From assembly GCA_903860745.1 (NCBI GenBank), contig CAIORQ010000022.1, positions 1 through 43,843 on the forward strand: DNA of 43,843 bases, written 5' to 3'. Shown one piece after another: positions 33,787 through 42,284 of this stretch. Positions within the stretch are counted from its first letter, which is position 1; every line of letters begins with the position of its first letter. Position numbers and translations under genes: made by a program. This DNA comes from an uncultured Actinomycetes bacterium (GTDB lineage: Bacteria > Actinomycetota > Acidimicrobiia > Acidimicrobiales > RAAP-2). Below the pieces are notes generated by a model, which saw only the letters and a program-made list of their open reading frames with translations, made no database searches and was not told the DNA's origin.

Positions 33787-35735
33787 CTCGCGTGTCGCCC
33801 CCGCGACTTGCGGCGGTACGTCCGTAGCCACCACCACGCGAGGACGACGAGCGACGCGATGCTGAGGAGGTAGCCCACCACCGAGGTACCTGCTTCACGG
33901 ACCTGGATGGCCGCGTGGGCGAGTTCGATGTTCCCGTCGGGGGTCGTGAGCTCGACTTGGAGGGTCAAGGACTGGCCATGGGGGTTGGTGGTGGGGATGC
34001 GCAGCGACTTGGTGGACGCCGACAGGGTGACGGCCTGGGGGTTCGAGTTCTTGGGGAAGCGGAGTCGATCGGTGATGAGGTGCAGCACCACGGTGACGGG
34101 ATAGCGCGCCGTCGAGAACAAGGTGATGGGCAGGTAGTTCCCCGATCCGGTCAGGGTGATCGCGGAGTCGTCGATGCGAAAGTCGTGCAATTGCCTCTCG
34201 AGGTAGGCCATCGCACGTGAGAGGGCCGCCTGACGGGCGTCGGGATCGCCCAGGGTCTCCGTCTCGGCTGAGTAGCTGTTGAGAGCGACGGTCTGCAAGG
34301 GGGAGGCGATGGCCTGGAGGTAGGAGTCCGTGCGACCCAGCAGGGCCGAGAGCGTCGCGATGTTGGCGCTCGACCACGCCGAGGCCGCGACCGGCGCGAG
34401 TTGGCGTGACGTGGGGTTGTCGTCGGAGCCGATGAGCGAGGTGTTGAAGGACGCCGAGAGCGTGCTCGGCGTGATGAAGGGGTTGAGGACGCTCTTGCCG
34501 AGGAGGCCGTTCAAGTAGGCGGGGGACACGGTACCGAGGTCGAGGGGGACCACGATGGTGCGAACCGTCGGTGCGTTAGGGGCCTCGAAGTGCAGAAAGG
34601 CCAGGGTGGCCAGGGTCATGGCGACTCGCCGACCGGTCTCGATCGCGCCGTCGGAGGCCAGCTGCTGAAGGCCGCTGTCGGTGGCCAGAGCGGTGACGCC
34701 GGTGACGCCCGACAGGGCGAAGGGTTCGCCCCAGCCCAGAGTCGTCGAGGGCGTCGGGGAGAACGCCGTGTCGGGCATCACGTCCTCCTTGAAGCCTGCG
34801 TGCGTCAGGGCGTCGAGGGACGCCACGGAGGTCGGATCCTCGATGAACAGGGGTCCGTCGGTGTAGCGACCGGTGATCGACCGAAGGAGCTGGTTCGCCA
34901 AGTTGATCTGGCGGGGCACCTCCGAGGCGAATCCGTTGGCGGCGAGGCCACCGAAATCGACCGATGACGATGGCGCGACGATGGCGCGATGCTCCGCACT
35001 CGCGAGGGCGCTGGTCAGGTCCTGGCGCCAGGCGCGGCTGGTGGCGCTGAGAACGGCGCGACTGAGGGGTCGGTAGTCCACGGCCAGGGTCAGTGGCGTG
35101 GACGCGGCGTGGGCGATCGCGACGAGGTTCGCCTCGGCCAACGCGGCGTCGGACCAGGAGGTGGGGTCCACCACGGGCACGAAGTCGACTCGCAGCGGCT
35201 GAAGGACCGTCGACGAGTGCACGGCGAGCATCGACCACTCGATGTGGCGGGTGCCGCCGATGGTGACGGCGATGCCCAGCGGGTAGACGTTGTCGCAGGC
35301 CGCGGTGTCGTAGGGAAGACGCAGGTGCAGGGCCTGGGTCCCGCAGTGGTGGCTCGTCCCCGTGCCGTGGGCGCTGAAGAGCGAGACGTTCAGGTCCAAC
35401 CTGGTGCCCGTGGCGCAGGTCGGGTCGACGAGGGCGGTGGTGGCCAGGGCTGCGCTCGAGGGCCCCACCCCGTCAATCAGGGAACTCACCTCGGAGCGGT
35501 ACACGATGGGCGAGTAAAGCGAGAGGACGACGGAGGACACGCCGCCGCGCGGTACCGCGAGATCGAGCGCGAAACTCGAAGCTCCGTCGGCGCTGAGCGT
35601 GGCAACGGAGCCTTGGGACACGACCGAGAACGAGGGGGTCGTCGCGGCTTGCGCGGCCGAAGGCCACGTCAGCGTTGCGAGGCCGAGGAGTACGACGCTG
35701 AGCGCCCGCCACCAGGAGGAAAATTGGTGGAACAT
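33783..35735 (-). CDS. DUF6049 family exported protein with C-terminal anchor
   Basis: A 650-residue protein with a signal peptide (residues 1-30, cleavage box AQA before Ala31). A large extracytoplasmic part follows, then one transmembrane helix near residues 620-637 (VVGYLLSIASLVVLAWWWL) and a basic tail RKSRGRHAR. Length, topology and position directly before murJ match the actinobacterial DUF6049 family (Rv3909 in M. tuberculosis), whose function is not established. The ATG at 35735 lacks a ribosome site but TAGCCT lies eight bases upstream. Coupling with murJ suggests a role in envelope assembly. Confidence 0.85.
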   Translation of the reverse strand: MFHQFSSWWRALSVVLLGLATLTWPSAAQAATTPSFSVVSQGSVATLSADGASSFALDLAVPRGGVSSVVLSLYSPIVYRSEVSSLIDGVGPSSAALATTALVDPTCATGTRLDLNVSLFSAHGTGTSHHCGTQALHLRLPYDTAACDNVYPLGIAVTIGGTRHIEWSMLAVHSSTVLQPLRVDFVPVVDPTSWSDAALAEANLVAIAHAASTPLTLAVDYRPLSRAVLSATSRAWRQDLTSALASAEHRAIVAPSSSVDFGGLAANGFASEVPRQINLANQLLRSITGRYTDGPLFIEDPTSVASLDALTHAGFKEDVMPDTAFSPTPSTTLGWGEPFALSGVTGVTALATDSGLQQLASDGAIETGRRVAMTLATLAFLHFEAPNAPTVRTIVVPLDLGTVSPAYLNGLLGKSVLNPFITPSTLSASFNTSLIGSDDNPTSRQLAPVAASAWSSANIATLSALLGRTDSYLQAIASPLQTVALNSYSAETETLGDPDARQAALSRAMAYLERQLHDFRIDDSAITLTGSGNYLPITLFSTARYPVTVVLHLITDRLRFPKNSNPQAVTLSASTKSLRIPTTNPHGQSLTLQVELTTPDGNIELAHAAIQVREAGTSVVGYLLSIASLVVLAWWWLRTYRRKSRGRHAR

Positions 35736-35794
35736 GCTGACACAGGCTACCTGGGGCGGCGGCGGTGCGTCATCTCTCCTAACCTTGCTTCGCA

Positions 35795-37222
35795 GTGCTT
35801 TCCTTTGACGACTTCCCTCAACGCCTCGCGCGCCTCGCGCAGTGGTCGGCGCCCCTGGCCCTCGCCTTCGACGAGGCGGGATTTCGGCTCTACGCCGTCG
35901 GCGGCGCCATTCGTGACGCCATCTTGGGTCTCGAGGAGGGCGAGGACTTCGAGATCGACTTCACCACCGACGCGCGACCCGACGACATCGTGCGGCTGAT
36001 GACCCCCTTGTGCGGGACGCTCTGGGAGCAGGGTCGGGCCTTCGGCACGATCGGCGGCGTGCTGCGCGCCAACGGCCTCAAGGCCGAGGTGACCACCTTT
36101 CGCTCCGAAGAGTACGTCGACCATTCCCGCAAGCCGGCCGTTCAGTGGGGTGATTCCCTCGAGGCCGACTTGAGTCGACGCGACTTCACGATCAACGCCC
36201 TGGCTCTCGACGTGATGAACCTGCTCGCCCAGCCCGAAGGGGTGCAGACCTTCTTCGATTACTTCGGGGGCTTCGCCGACCTCCAGGACCGTCTGTTGCG
36301 CACGCCGATCGACCCCGAGGTGCTCTTTTCCGACGACCCGCTGCGCATGCTGCGGGCCGCGCGCTTCGCCGCGCGCTTCGACCTTCGCATCGATCCAGCC
36401 GTCGAGGCCGCGGCCTCGACGATGGCCGAGAAGCTCACCATCGTCTCCGAGGAGCGCCTTCGCTCCGAACTGGACCTCTTGATGATGACGGCACAGCCCT
36501 CCCTCGGCCTCGACTTCATCGTGCGCACGGGGCTCGCGCAGTTCTTCTTGCCCGAGCTGCCCATGCTCCAACTCGAGCAGGACCCGATCCATCGCCACAA
36601 GGACGTCCTCAAGCACACCTGGGCGGTGGTCGACAAGACATCGCCACGCCTGCGCCTGCGTCTGGCGGCCCTCTTCCACGACGTCGGCAAACCCCCGACG
36701 CGCGCCATCACGCCCGAGGGCGTGACCTTTCGCTTCCACGAGGTGGTGGGCGCGAAGATGACCCGTAAGCGCATGACGGCCCTCAAGTACTCCAAGGACA
36801 TGATCGACGACGTCTCGACGCTGGTCGAGCTGCACCTTCGCTTTCACACCTACAAGCTCGGCTGGAGCGACTCGGCGGTGCGCCGCTACGTCAACGACGC
36901 CGGCGAGCTGCTCGAGGACCTGAACGAACTGACCCGCTGCGATTGCACGACGCGCAACTGGCGCAAGGCCCAGGAGTTGGCGGCGCGCATGGACGACCTC
37001 GAGGTGCGCATCGAGGAACTGCGCGCGCAGGAGGACCTCGACAACCAGCGTCCCGCCCTCGACGGCGTCGAGGTCATGGAACTGCTCGAGCTCGGCCCCG
37101 GACCCGTCGTGGGGCGCGCGATGCGCTTCCTCATGGAGATCCGTCGCGAGGAGGGCGAGATCTCCAAGGCGGAGGCGGCCCACCGACTTCGCGAATGGTG
37201 GGACGAGGAGACCGGAAAATGA
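35795..37222 (+). CDS. pcnA: CCA tRNA nucleotidyltransferase
   Basis: A 475-residue class II nucleotidyltransferase. The head domain has VGGAIRDAILG (~29-39) and EDFEIDFTTD with the catalytic aspartates. TVQW-type specificity and RRDFTINALA segments follow. A C-terminal HD domain includes HRHKDVLKHTW and FHDVGKP. It adds or repairs the CCA end of tRNA. GTG 35795 is used; TAACCT ends nine bases upstream, suggesting an almost leaderless message. It is divergent from the DUF6049 gene, as in mycobacteria, but without the mutT4 gene between. It ends at a strong shared terminator. Confidence 0.95.
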   Translation: MLSFDDFPQRLARLAQWSAPLALAFDEAGFRLYAVGGAIRDAILGLEEGEDFEIDFTTDARPDDIVRLMTPLCGTLWEQGRAFGTIGGVLRANGLKAEVTTFRSEEYVDHSRKPAVQWGDSLEADLSRRDFTINALALDVMNLLAQPEGVQTFFDYFGGFADLQDRLLRTPIDPEVLFSDDPLRMLRAARFAARFDLRIDPAVEAAASTMAEKLTIVSEERLRSELDLLMMTAQPSLGLDFIVRTGLAQFFLPELPMLQLEQDPIHRHKDVLKHTWAVVDKTSPRLRLRLAALFHDVGKPPTRAITPEGVTFRFHEVVGAKMTRKRMTALKYSKDMIDDVSTLVELHLRFHTYKLGWSDSAVRRYVNDAGELLEDLNELTRCDCTTRNWRKAQELAARMDDLEVRIEELRAQEDLDNQRPALDGVEVMELLELGPGPVVGRAMRFLMEIRREEGEISKAEAAHRLREWWDEETGK

Positions 37223-37223
37223 C

Positions 37224-37251
37224 GAATCCCCCGCCCGAGGGCGGGGGATTC
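37224..37251. terminator. Bidirectional terminator between pcnA and ino1
   Basis: A perfect 13-bp inverted repeat (GAATCCCCCGCCC and its complement) separated by two bases starts one base after the pcnA stop and lies before the ino1 stop on the other strand. It should serve both convergent genes. Confidence 0.8.
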
Positions 37252-37270
37252 CATCGGCGAAGCGAGTGGA

Positions 37271-38362
37271 CTACGGCCAGACCGGGTTCTCGGCTCCGGC
37301 GGCGAACTCCTCGATCATGTTGTGGGCGACGTCGTCGTGGAACTGCACGGGCGGCGACTTCATGAAGTAGGCGCACGGTCCCAGGACGGGTCCGCCGATG
37401 CCACGGTCGAGGGCGATCTTGGCGCAGCGGACCGCGTCGATGATCACTCCGGCTGAGTTGGGCGAGTCCCATACTTCGAGCTTGAGCTCGATGTTGAGGG
37501 GAACGTCACCGAAGTTGCGCCCCTCCATGCGGATGTAGGCCCACTTGCGGTCCTTCAGCCACGGCACGTGGTCGCTGGGGCCGACGTGTACGTCGTCGGC
37601 GTCGAGGACGTAGTTCTCGATCTGCGAGGTCACGGCCTGGGTCTTGGAGACCTTCTTCGACTCGAGCCGCTCACGGTCGAGCATGTTCTTGAAGTCCATG
37701 TTGCCACCGAAGTTCAGCTGGTAGGTGTGGTCCAGGGCGAGACCGCGGTCCTCGAACAGGCGGGCCAGGAGACGGTGCGTGATGGTGGCGCCGACCTGGC
37801 TCTTGATGTCGTCACCGATGATCGGCAGTCCGGCGTCGGCGAACTTCTTCGCCCAGACCGGGTCGGAGGCGATGAAGACGGGGATGGCGTTGACGAAGGC
37901 GCATCCGGCGTCCAGGGCGGCCTGTGCGTAGAAGCGCTGGGCGTCCTCGGAACCGACCGGCAGGTAGGAGACGAGGACCTCGGCACGTGCGTCACGCAGG
38001 GCCTGGGCGACGTCGACGGCCTCCGCCGGGGACTCGTCGATCATGGCGCGGTAGAACTTGTTGAGACCGTCCATGGTCGGTCCACGCTGGACGGTGATGC
38101 CCAGCGCCGGAACGTCGGCGAACTTGATCGTGTTGTTCTGCCCACCCTCGATGGCCTTGCTCAGGTCGCTGCCGACCTTGGTGGCGTCGACGTCGAAGGC
38201 GGCCACGAACTCGAGGTCGCTGACGTGGTAGTCACCGAGCATCACGTGCATCAGTCCCGGGACATTGTCCTCGGCCTTCGCATCCTTGTAGTACGTCACA
38301 CCCTGGATGAGTGAACTGGCGCAGTTTCCGACGCCGGCGATGGCCACGCGAATCTTTTCCAT
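37271..38362 (-). CDS. ino1: Myo-inositol-1-phosphate synthase
   Basis: A 363-residue NAD-dependent enzyme of the short actinobacterial type. It converts glucose-6-phosphate to inositol-1-phosphate for mycothiol and phosphatidylinositol. The NAD motif is [13 protein letters not shown] (6-18). [25 protein letters not shown] and [12 protein letters not shown] are hallmark segments. ATG 38362 follows AAAGGAG. It lies 12 bases after a PadR regulator gene on the same strand, the same pair as Rv0047c/Rv0046c in M. tuberculosis. Confidence 0.96.
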   Translation of the reverse strand: MEKIRVAIAGVGNCASSLIQGVTYYKDAKAEDNVPGLMHVMLGDYHVSDLEFVAAFDVDATKVGSDLSKAIEGGQNNTIKFADVPALGITVQRGPTMDGLNKFYRAMIDESPAEAVDVAQALRDARAEVLVSYLPVGSEDAQRFYAQAALDAGCAFVNAIPVFIASDPVWAKKFADAGLPIIGDDIKSQVGATITHRLLARLFEDRGLALDHTYQLNFGGNMDFKNMLDRERLESKKVSKTQAVTSQIENYVLDADDVHVGPSDHVPWLKDRKWAYIRMEGRNFGDVPLNIELKLEVWDSPNSAGVIIDAVRCAKIALDRGIGGPVLGPCAYFMKSPPVQFHDDVAHNMIEEFAAGAENPVWP

Positions 38363-38374
38363 GGCTCTCCTTTC

Positions 38375-38998
38375 CTACTTCGCTTCCGACGCGAAGTTGT
38401 GCTGATTGTTCCGTTCGGTGGACAACAGGGTGTCAATCCACTCGAGGTCCAACTCCACGCCCTTGGCCGCATGCGCCATGACGCTGCGGGCGTAGGTGTC
38501 GAGTTGCTCATTGCGAGCACCGGCCTGCATTTCGGCCAGTCGCTCCACAAGATCGCTTCGGCGGCGCTCGAGCAGCGCCACCCGTAGAGAAGGGGTGAGG
38601 TACTTCGCCAGCGCCATGCGCAGCGAGAAGTTCCTCGAGTCGTCCAAGGTCGCGGGGTCCGCCAGCAGTGCGACGAAGGCTTCGCGGCCCCTGGGCGTGA
38701 TGCGGTACACCTTGCGGGAGCGTCGGCCGAGACCTTGTGAGGAGCGCAGCGCCCGCAGGGAGGCGCGCTCACCCGAGAGCGAACCGGTGGACAGGGTGCT
38801 GCCACGCGTCTCGGTGGCCACGACGGCCTCGACGAGACCTTGGCGCTCGAGTCGGTTCAGGGCGGGGTAGATCGAGCCGAAGGAGATGTTGGAGGCGACG
38901 GCCAGGCGATCACGGACTTGGGTGCGAATCTCGTAGCCGTGGTGGTCACGGTCCATCAGAAGGCCCAAGATGGCGATATCCAACATGTGTTTCATCAT
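38375..38998 (-). CDS. PadR family transcriptional regulator
   Basis: A 207-residue PadR regulator. The winged helix-turn-helix (residues ~5-95) begins MLDIAILGLLMDRDHHGYEI and has SFGSIYPALNRLERQGLV as the recognition part. The longer C-terminal domain (~110-205) is helical, as in PadR subfamily 2. ATG 38998 is used; in-frame ATGs at 38995 and 38986 are possible, while the open frame to 39061 has no support. It is directly upstream of ino1 and probably controls it and itself through the palindrome at 39005-39016. Confidence 0.9.
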   Translation of the reverse strand: MMKHMLDIAILGLLMDRDHHGYEIRTQVRDRLAVASNISFGSIYPALNRLERQGLVEAVVATETRGSTLSTGSLSGERASLRALRSSQGLGRRSRKVYRITPRGREAFVALLADPATLDDSRNFSLRMALAKYLTPSLRVALLERRRSDLVERLAEMQAGARNEQLDTYARSVMAHAAKGVELDLEWIDTLLSTERNNQHNFASEAK

Positions 38999-39004
38999 AT
39001 CAAA

Positions 39005-39016
39005 TCGATATATCGA
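39005..39016. promoter_or_regulatory. Putative PadR operator
   Basis: A perfect 12-base palindrome TCGATATATCGA lies seven bases before the padR start, in an AT-rich pocket. GATAT recurs beside it (38997-39001 region). It is well placed to control padR-ino1 and perhaps the divergent DUF5318 gene. Binding is inferred. Confidence 0.45.
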
Positions 39017-39084
39017 ATGCGACGGTGTAACGAAAAGGTGACGAAAAGCGGTGTCTGACACGGCGATTGCTAGTGTCAGCGCTA

Positions 39085-39504
39085 ATGGATTCCAAGTTTC
39101 GTGCCACTACCGCCGACGGGGCGGTCGTCGAGTTCGGCTTGGTCCGTCACGCCCTCTTGGCCAGATTGGCCGCCGGTGTGCTGCGCGCCGCGGACATCTG
39201 CGACGCTCATCCGGAACTGATGCGCGCCGCCCGCAACCTCGGCCGCTCGACCGGCGAGACCTGCCCGGTCTGCTCCGACGTGGAGCTCGTCGAGGTGACC
39301 TACGTCTTCGGGGCCCGGCTGCCCGCGGGGGGAACCTGCCCCAGCACACGGGCCGAACTGCTCGAACTCGAGCGGCGTGCCGACCCGGTGCAGTGCTACG
39401 CGGTCGAGGTCTGCACGGGTTGCTCGTTCCACCACCTGGCGCGCAAGTGGATCGCCGGAGGACGGCCCGCACGGCGCGCGGCGGCTCGTCAGAGCCGCTC
39501 ATGA
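39085..39504 (+). CDS. DUF5318 family protein with paired Cys motifs
   Basis: A 139-residue cytoplasmic protein. C60-P-V-C63 and C110-T-G-C113 (with C104 nearby) could bind one zinc. A helical N-terminal part precedes them, and a basic tail (RPARRAAARQSRS) follows. It matches DUF5318 (Rv0049 in M. tuberculosis) in length, cysteines and neighbourhood. ATG 39085 has no ribosome site, but TAGTGT (39071-39076) ends eight bases upstream, so it may be leaderless. It overlaps panB by four bases (ATGA). Function unknown. Confidence 0.85.
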   Translation: MDSKFRATTADGAVVEFGLVRHALLARLAAGVLRAADICDAHPELMRAARNLGRSTGETCPVCSDVELVEVTYVFGARLPAGGTCPSTRAELLELERRADPVQCYAVEVCTGCSFHHLARKWIAGGRPARRAAARQSRS

Positions 39505-40325
39505 CCGCGACCAGCGTGCCGTCGCTGCGGGCGCGCAAGCGCCGCCTCGGGGCGCCGCCCCTGGTGATGATCACCGCCTACGACGAACCCACCGCCCGCT
39601 ACGCCGACGCCGCGGGCGTGGACATCCTGCTGGTGGGGGACTCGCTGGCCAACGTGGTCCTCGGCCACGAGGACACGCTGCACGTGAGCGTCGCGGAGAT
39701 GGCCCACCACGTGCGCGCCGTCGCGGCGGCCTCGCCGCGGGCCCACGTCGTGGCCGACATGCCCTGGTTGAGCTACCACGTGGGGACCGAGGCCGCGGTG
39801 GCCAACGCCGGCGAACTCATCCGTGCCGGGGCCCAGAGCGTGAAGCTCGAGGGCGGGGCCGTGCGCCGCGACGTCGTGCGGGCCCTGCTCGACGCCGAGA
39901 TCCCGGTCATGGGGCACCTGGGCCTCACTCCCCAGAGCGTCCTGGCCTTCGGCGGCTACAAGGTCCAGGCCAAGACGCGTGACGCCGCCAAACTGCTCCT
40001 CGAGGACGCCCTCGTGCTGCAATCCGAAGGCGTGTACGCCATCGTGGTGGAAGGGGTTCCACCCCTGGTGGGGTCGCAGCTGACCGAGGTCCTCGACATC
40101 CCGACGATCGGCATCGGTGCCGGACCCGACACCGATGGACAGGTCCTGGTGATCCACGACGTCCTCGGCCTCACCAAACGGGCGCCCGCCAAGTTCGTGC
40201 GCCGCTACGCCGACCTGGGCTCGGCCATCACCGAGGCGGTGTCGCAGTACGCACGCGACGTGCGCGACGGGTCCTTCCCGAACGCGGCCGAGTCCTACGA
40301 CAACCCCGAAGAACTCCTGGACTAG
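39501..40325 (+). CDS. panB: 3-methyl-2-oxobutanoate hydroxymethyltransferase (ketopantoate hydroxymethyltransferase)
   Basis: A 274-residue TIM-barrel enzyme, the first step toward pantothenate and coenzyme A. It transfers a hydroxymethyl group from methylene-tetrahydrofolate to ketoisovalerate. Candidate Mg ligands are D47 (VGDS), D86 (DMP) and E117 (KLEGG). The candidate catalytic Glu is E184 in VVEGVP. IGIGAGPDTDGQVLVIHD is also typical. ATG 39501 is coupled to the DUF5318 gene. A longer open frame starting at 39051 is a shadow of that gene. Confidence 0.96.
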   Translation: MTATSVPSLRARKRRLGAPPLVMITAYDEPTARYADAAGVDILLVGDSLANVVLGHEDTLHVSVAEMAHHVRAVAAASPRAHVVADMPWLSYHVGTEAAVANAGELIRAGAQSVKLEGGAVRRDVVRALLDAEIPVMGHLGLTPQSVLAFGGYKVQAKTRDAAKLLLEDALVLQSEGVYAIVVEGVPPLVGSQLTEVLDIPTIGIGAGPDTDGQVLVIHDVLGLTKRAPAKFVRRYADLGSAITEAVSQYARDVRDGSFPNAAESYDNPEELLD

Positions 40326-40345
40326 CCATTTTCAAGGCCTTCGGG

Positions 40346-40440
40346 TAGACTCTTCACTCCCGCAGAAGCGGGGAAGTGCAACGACACCCTGCTCCGTGTT
40401 CCGCGGAGCCCGGACTTGTCCGGTCCAGAGGGAAAGGAAA
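40346..40440 (+). promoter_or_regulatory. Structured leader upstream of rpsF
   Basis: A -10-like TAGACT (40346-40351) is followed by three hairpins. The first is CACT/CCCGC-AGAA-GCGGG/AGTG (40355-40378). The second is GCTCCG...CGGAGC with a TGTTCCG loop (40391-40409). The third is CCGGAC-TT-GTCCGG (40410-40423). The ribosome site of rpsF follows. Such a leader may be an S6:S18 autoregulatory element, which in other bacteria uses an unpaired CCG. This assignment is tentative. Confidence 0.5.
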
Positions 40441-40446
40441 GTGGCC

Positions 40447-40767
40447 ATGAGGCCTTATGAGACCATGATTGTGTTCGACACGGCCGTCGACGCACAGTCC
40501 ATCCAGGTTGCTCTCGACCGAGCGCTCGAGACGATTCGATCGAATTCCGGAAACCCGGGAAGCATCGACCGTTGGGGCAAGCGTCCCTTGGCGTACGAGA
40601 TCAATAAGCGCAAAGAGGGCTACTACGTCCTCGTGGAGTTCACCGGTGAGACGACCACGGTCGACGAGCTGGACCGCATCCTCACGCTGTCCGACGAGGT
40701 GCTGCGCTTCAAGATCCTGCGACGCAACGAGCGAGCCAACGCCAGCCGTGTCACGGCCCAGGCCTAG
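40447..40767 (+). CDS. rpsF: 30S ribosomal protein S6
   Basis: A 106-residue S6. MRPYETMIVFDT at the start, RWGKRPLAYEINKRKEGYYVLVEF in the middle and a tail with VLRFKILRR are typical. ATG 40447 fits the family start and has AAAGG nine bases upstream; GTG 40441 would add two residues. It is first in the rpsF-ssb-rpsR-rplI operon, the classical order. S6 pairs with S18 in the small-subunit platform. Confidence 0.96.
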   Translation: MRPYETMIVFDTAVDAQSIQVALDRALETIRSNSGNPGSIDRWGKRPLAYEINKRKEGYYVLVEFTGETTTVDELDRILTLSDEVLRFKILRRNERANASRVTAQA

Positions 40768-40797
40768 GTTCGGACGCTTCGCGACTAAGGAGAACTA

Positions 40798-41250
40798 ATG
40801 GCCGATAACACCATCACCGTCGTGGGCAACGTCACCCGCGACCCCGAACTCAAGTTCCTGAACTCGGGTCAGGCGGCGCTGCGCATGTCAGTGGCCGTGA
40901 GTCGACGCTGGCAGAACCGCCAGACCCAGGAGTGGGAGGAGAAGACCTCGTTCTTCGACGTCTCCTGCTATGGGCCGATGGCCGAGAACGCGGCGTCATC
41001 GATTTCCAAGGGCGCCCGTGTCGTCGTGACCGGTCGCATGGAGCAGCGCTCCTGGGAGACCGAGAGCGGCGAGAAGCGTAATGCCTTCGAGATCGTCGCT
41101 GACGAGATCGCCCCGTCCCTGCGCTGGGCGACCGCGGTCGTCACTCGCACGCCGCGCGCGGAAGGTGGGTCGTCCAGCTACGGCGATCGTCCCGCCCCCG
41201 CCCGCACCCCTGAACCCAGTCCCTACGCCTTTGATGAGGAGCCCTTCTAA
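40798..41250 (+). CDS. ssb: Single-stranded DNA-binding protein
   Basis: A 150-residue SSB. The OB-fold (~1-110) includes [15 protein letters not shown] and [15 protein letters not shown] Ser/Pro-rich linker follows, and the acidic tip DEEPF is the docking site for partner proteins. It has a strong AAGGAG ribosome site. It lies between rpsF and rpsR; its TAA overlaps the rpsR ATG by one base. Confidence 0.97.
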   Translation: MADNTITVVGNVTRDPELKFLNSGQAALRMSVAVSRRWQNRQTQEWEEKTSFFDVSCYGPMAENAASSISKGARVVVTGRMEQRSWETESGEKRNAFEIVADEIAPSLRWATAVVTRTPRAEGGSSSYGDRPAPARTPEPSPYAFDEEPF

Positions 41251-41675
41251 TGCCCCGTAAGAATATGCCCACCCTGCCCAAGAGGGCACCGAAGATCGAC
41301 ACTCGTCGTGGCGCGAAGAAGAAGCCGTGCTCCTTCTGCCAGCACGGCGTCGGGACCGTCGACTACAAGGACCTCGCGCAGTTGCGCAAGTACATCTCGG
41401 ACCGCGGAAAGATCCGTGGTCGCAAGGTGTCGGGCAACTGCCAACAGCACCAGCGCGACGTGACCGACGCGATCAAGACCGCTCGCGAACTGGCGCTGCT
41501 GCCCTACACGCAGCGCACCGTGACCGAGCGTCGTGGTGGCCGCGGCCGCGACGACCGGGGTCCGCGTGGCCCGCGTCCCGACCGTGACAACGCCGAGCGT
41601 TCCAGTGAGGTCGGAGCCAGCGTCGCCGACGAGGTCGTCGCGTCCGACGTCGAGGTCGAGGAGGTCGCGGAATGA
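41250..41675 (+). CDS. rpsR: 30S ribosomal protein S18 with long C-terminal extension
   Basis: A 141-residue S18. The core (~20-90) has C27-S-F-C30, then C64 and H67, a zinc-binding form. It ends with [12 protein letters not shown]. The remaining ~50 residues form an unusual tail: first Arg/Gly/Asp-rich ([11 protein letters not shown]), then acidic (EVEEVAE). Usual S18 proteins are about 75-95 residues. The tail keeps reading frame up to the coupled rplI start (four-base overlap), and the rplI ribosome site is embedded in it. Confidence 0.94.
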   Translation: MPRKNMPTLPKRAPKIDTRRGAKKKPCSFCQHGVGTVDYKDLAQLRKYISDRGKIRGRKVSGNCQQHQRDVTDAIKTARELALLPYTQRTVTERRGGRGRDDRGPRGPRPDRDNAERSSEVGASVADEVVASDVEVEEVAE

Positions 41676-42118
41676 AGGTCCTGCTGAGAAACGACGTTCG
41701 CGGCGTGGGGCGTCGCGGCGACATCGTCGACGTGAAGTCGGGTTACGCCCGCAACTTCCTCCTGCCCACCGGTGCCGCACTGGTCGCCAACGACTCCATG
41801 GAGTTGCAGGCCGCGTCGATGCGCAAGGCCCGCGACCTGCGTGACGCGCAGAGCCGCACCGCCGCCGAGACCCAGCGTGGCGTCATCGAGGCCGCCAAGG
41901 TCACCATCGCGGCGCGCGCCGGAGCCAACGGCCGACTCTTCGGTTCGGTGACCGAGGCCGACATCGTCAACGCCCTGCGCACGGCGACCAAACTCTCTCT
42001 CGACCGCCACGCGATCCACATGGACGAGCACCTCAAGGAGGTCGGCACGGCGACCGTGTCGGCACACCTCTTCGAGGGCGTCACCGCGACCATCACCGTC
42101 GAGGTTGTGGCGAAGTAG
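41672..42118 (+). CDS. rplI: 50S ribosomal protein L9
   Basis: A 148-residue L9 of standard length. The N-terminal domain has [21 protein letters not shown] and [15 protein letters not shown] connecting helix and the C-terminal domain with [13 protein letters not shown] follow. It is translationally coupled to rpsR, with GAGGAGG upstream inside the rpsR tail. It is last in the rpsF operon, before a long hairpin. Confidence 0.97.
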   Translation: MKVLLRNDVRGVGRRGDIVDVKSGYARNFLLPTGAALVANDSMELQAASMRKARDLRDAQSRTAAETQRGVIEAAKVTIAARAGANGRLFGSVTEADIVNALRTATKLSLDRHAIHMDEHLKEVGTATVSAHLFEGVTATITVEVVAK

Positions 42119-42131
42119 TCACCGCCAGCTT

Positions 42132-42169
42132 GCGACGAGACCGGGGCCTCAGGGCCCCGGTCTCGTCGC
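42132..42169 (+). terminator. Long hairpin after rplI
   Basis: A perfect 17-bp stem (42132-42148 with 42153-42169) and TCAG loop lies 13 bases after rplI. No T-run follows (GTCCGGGCGAA), so it may stop transcription without a U-tract or protect the 3' end. Confidence 0.7.
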
Positions 42170-42284
42170 GTCCGGGCGAATGTCACAGCCACTTGTCACC
42201 ATGTCGCCATGCGTTACGCACAGGGATTTCCCCACGTTGTTGTTCTTGTCAGCCACAGGCGATTTCGACGACCGTTGAAGTCTC

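Noticed and set aside
39051-40325. A 424-codon frame that would fuse an N-terminal region to PanB.
   Set aside because: Its first 150 codons are an out-of-frame reading of the DUF5318 gene; PanB starts normally at 39501.
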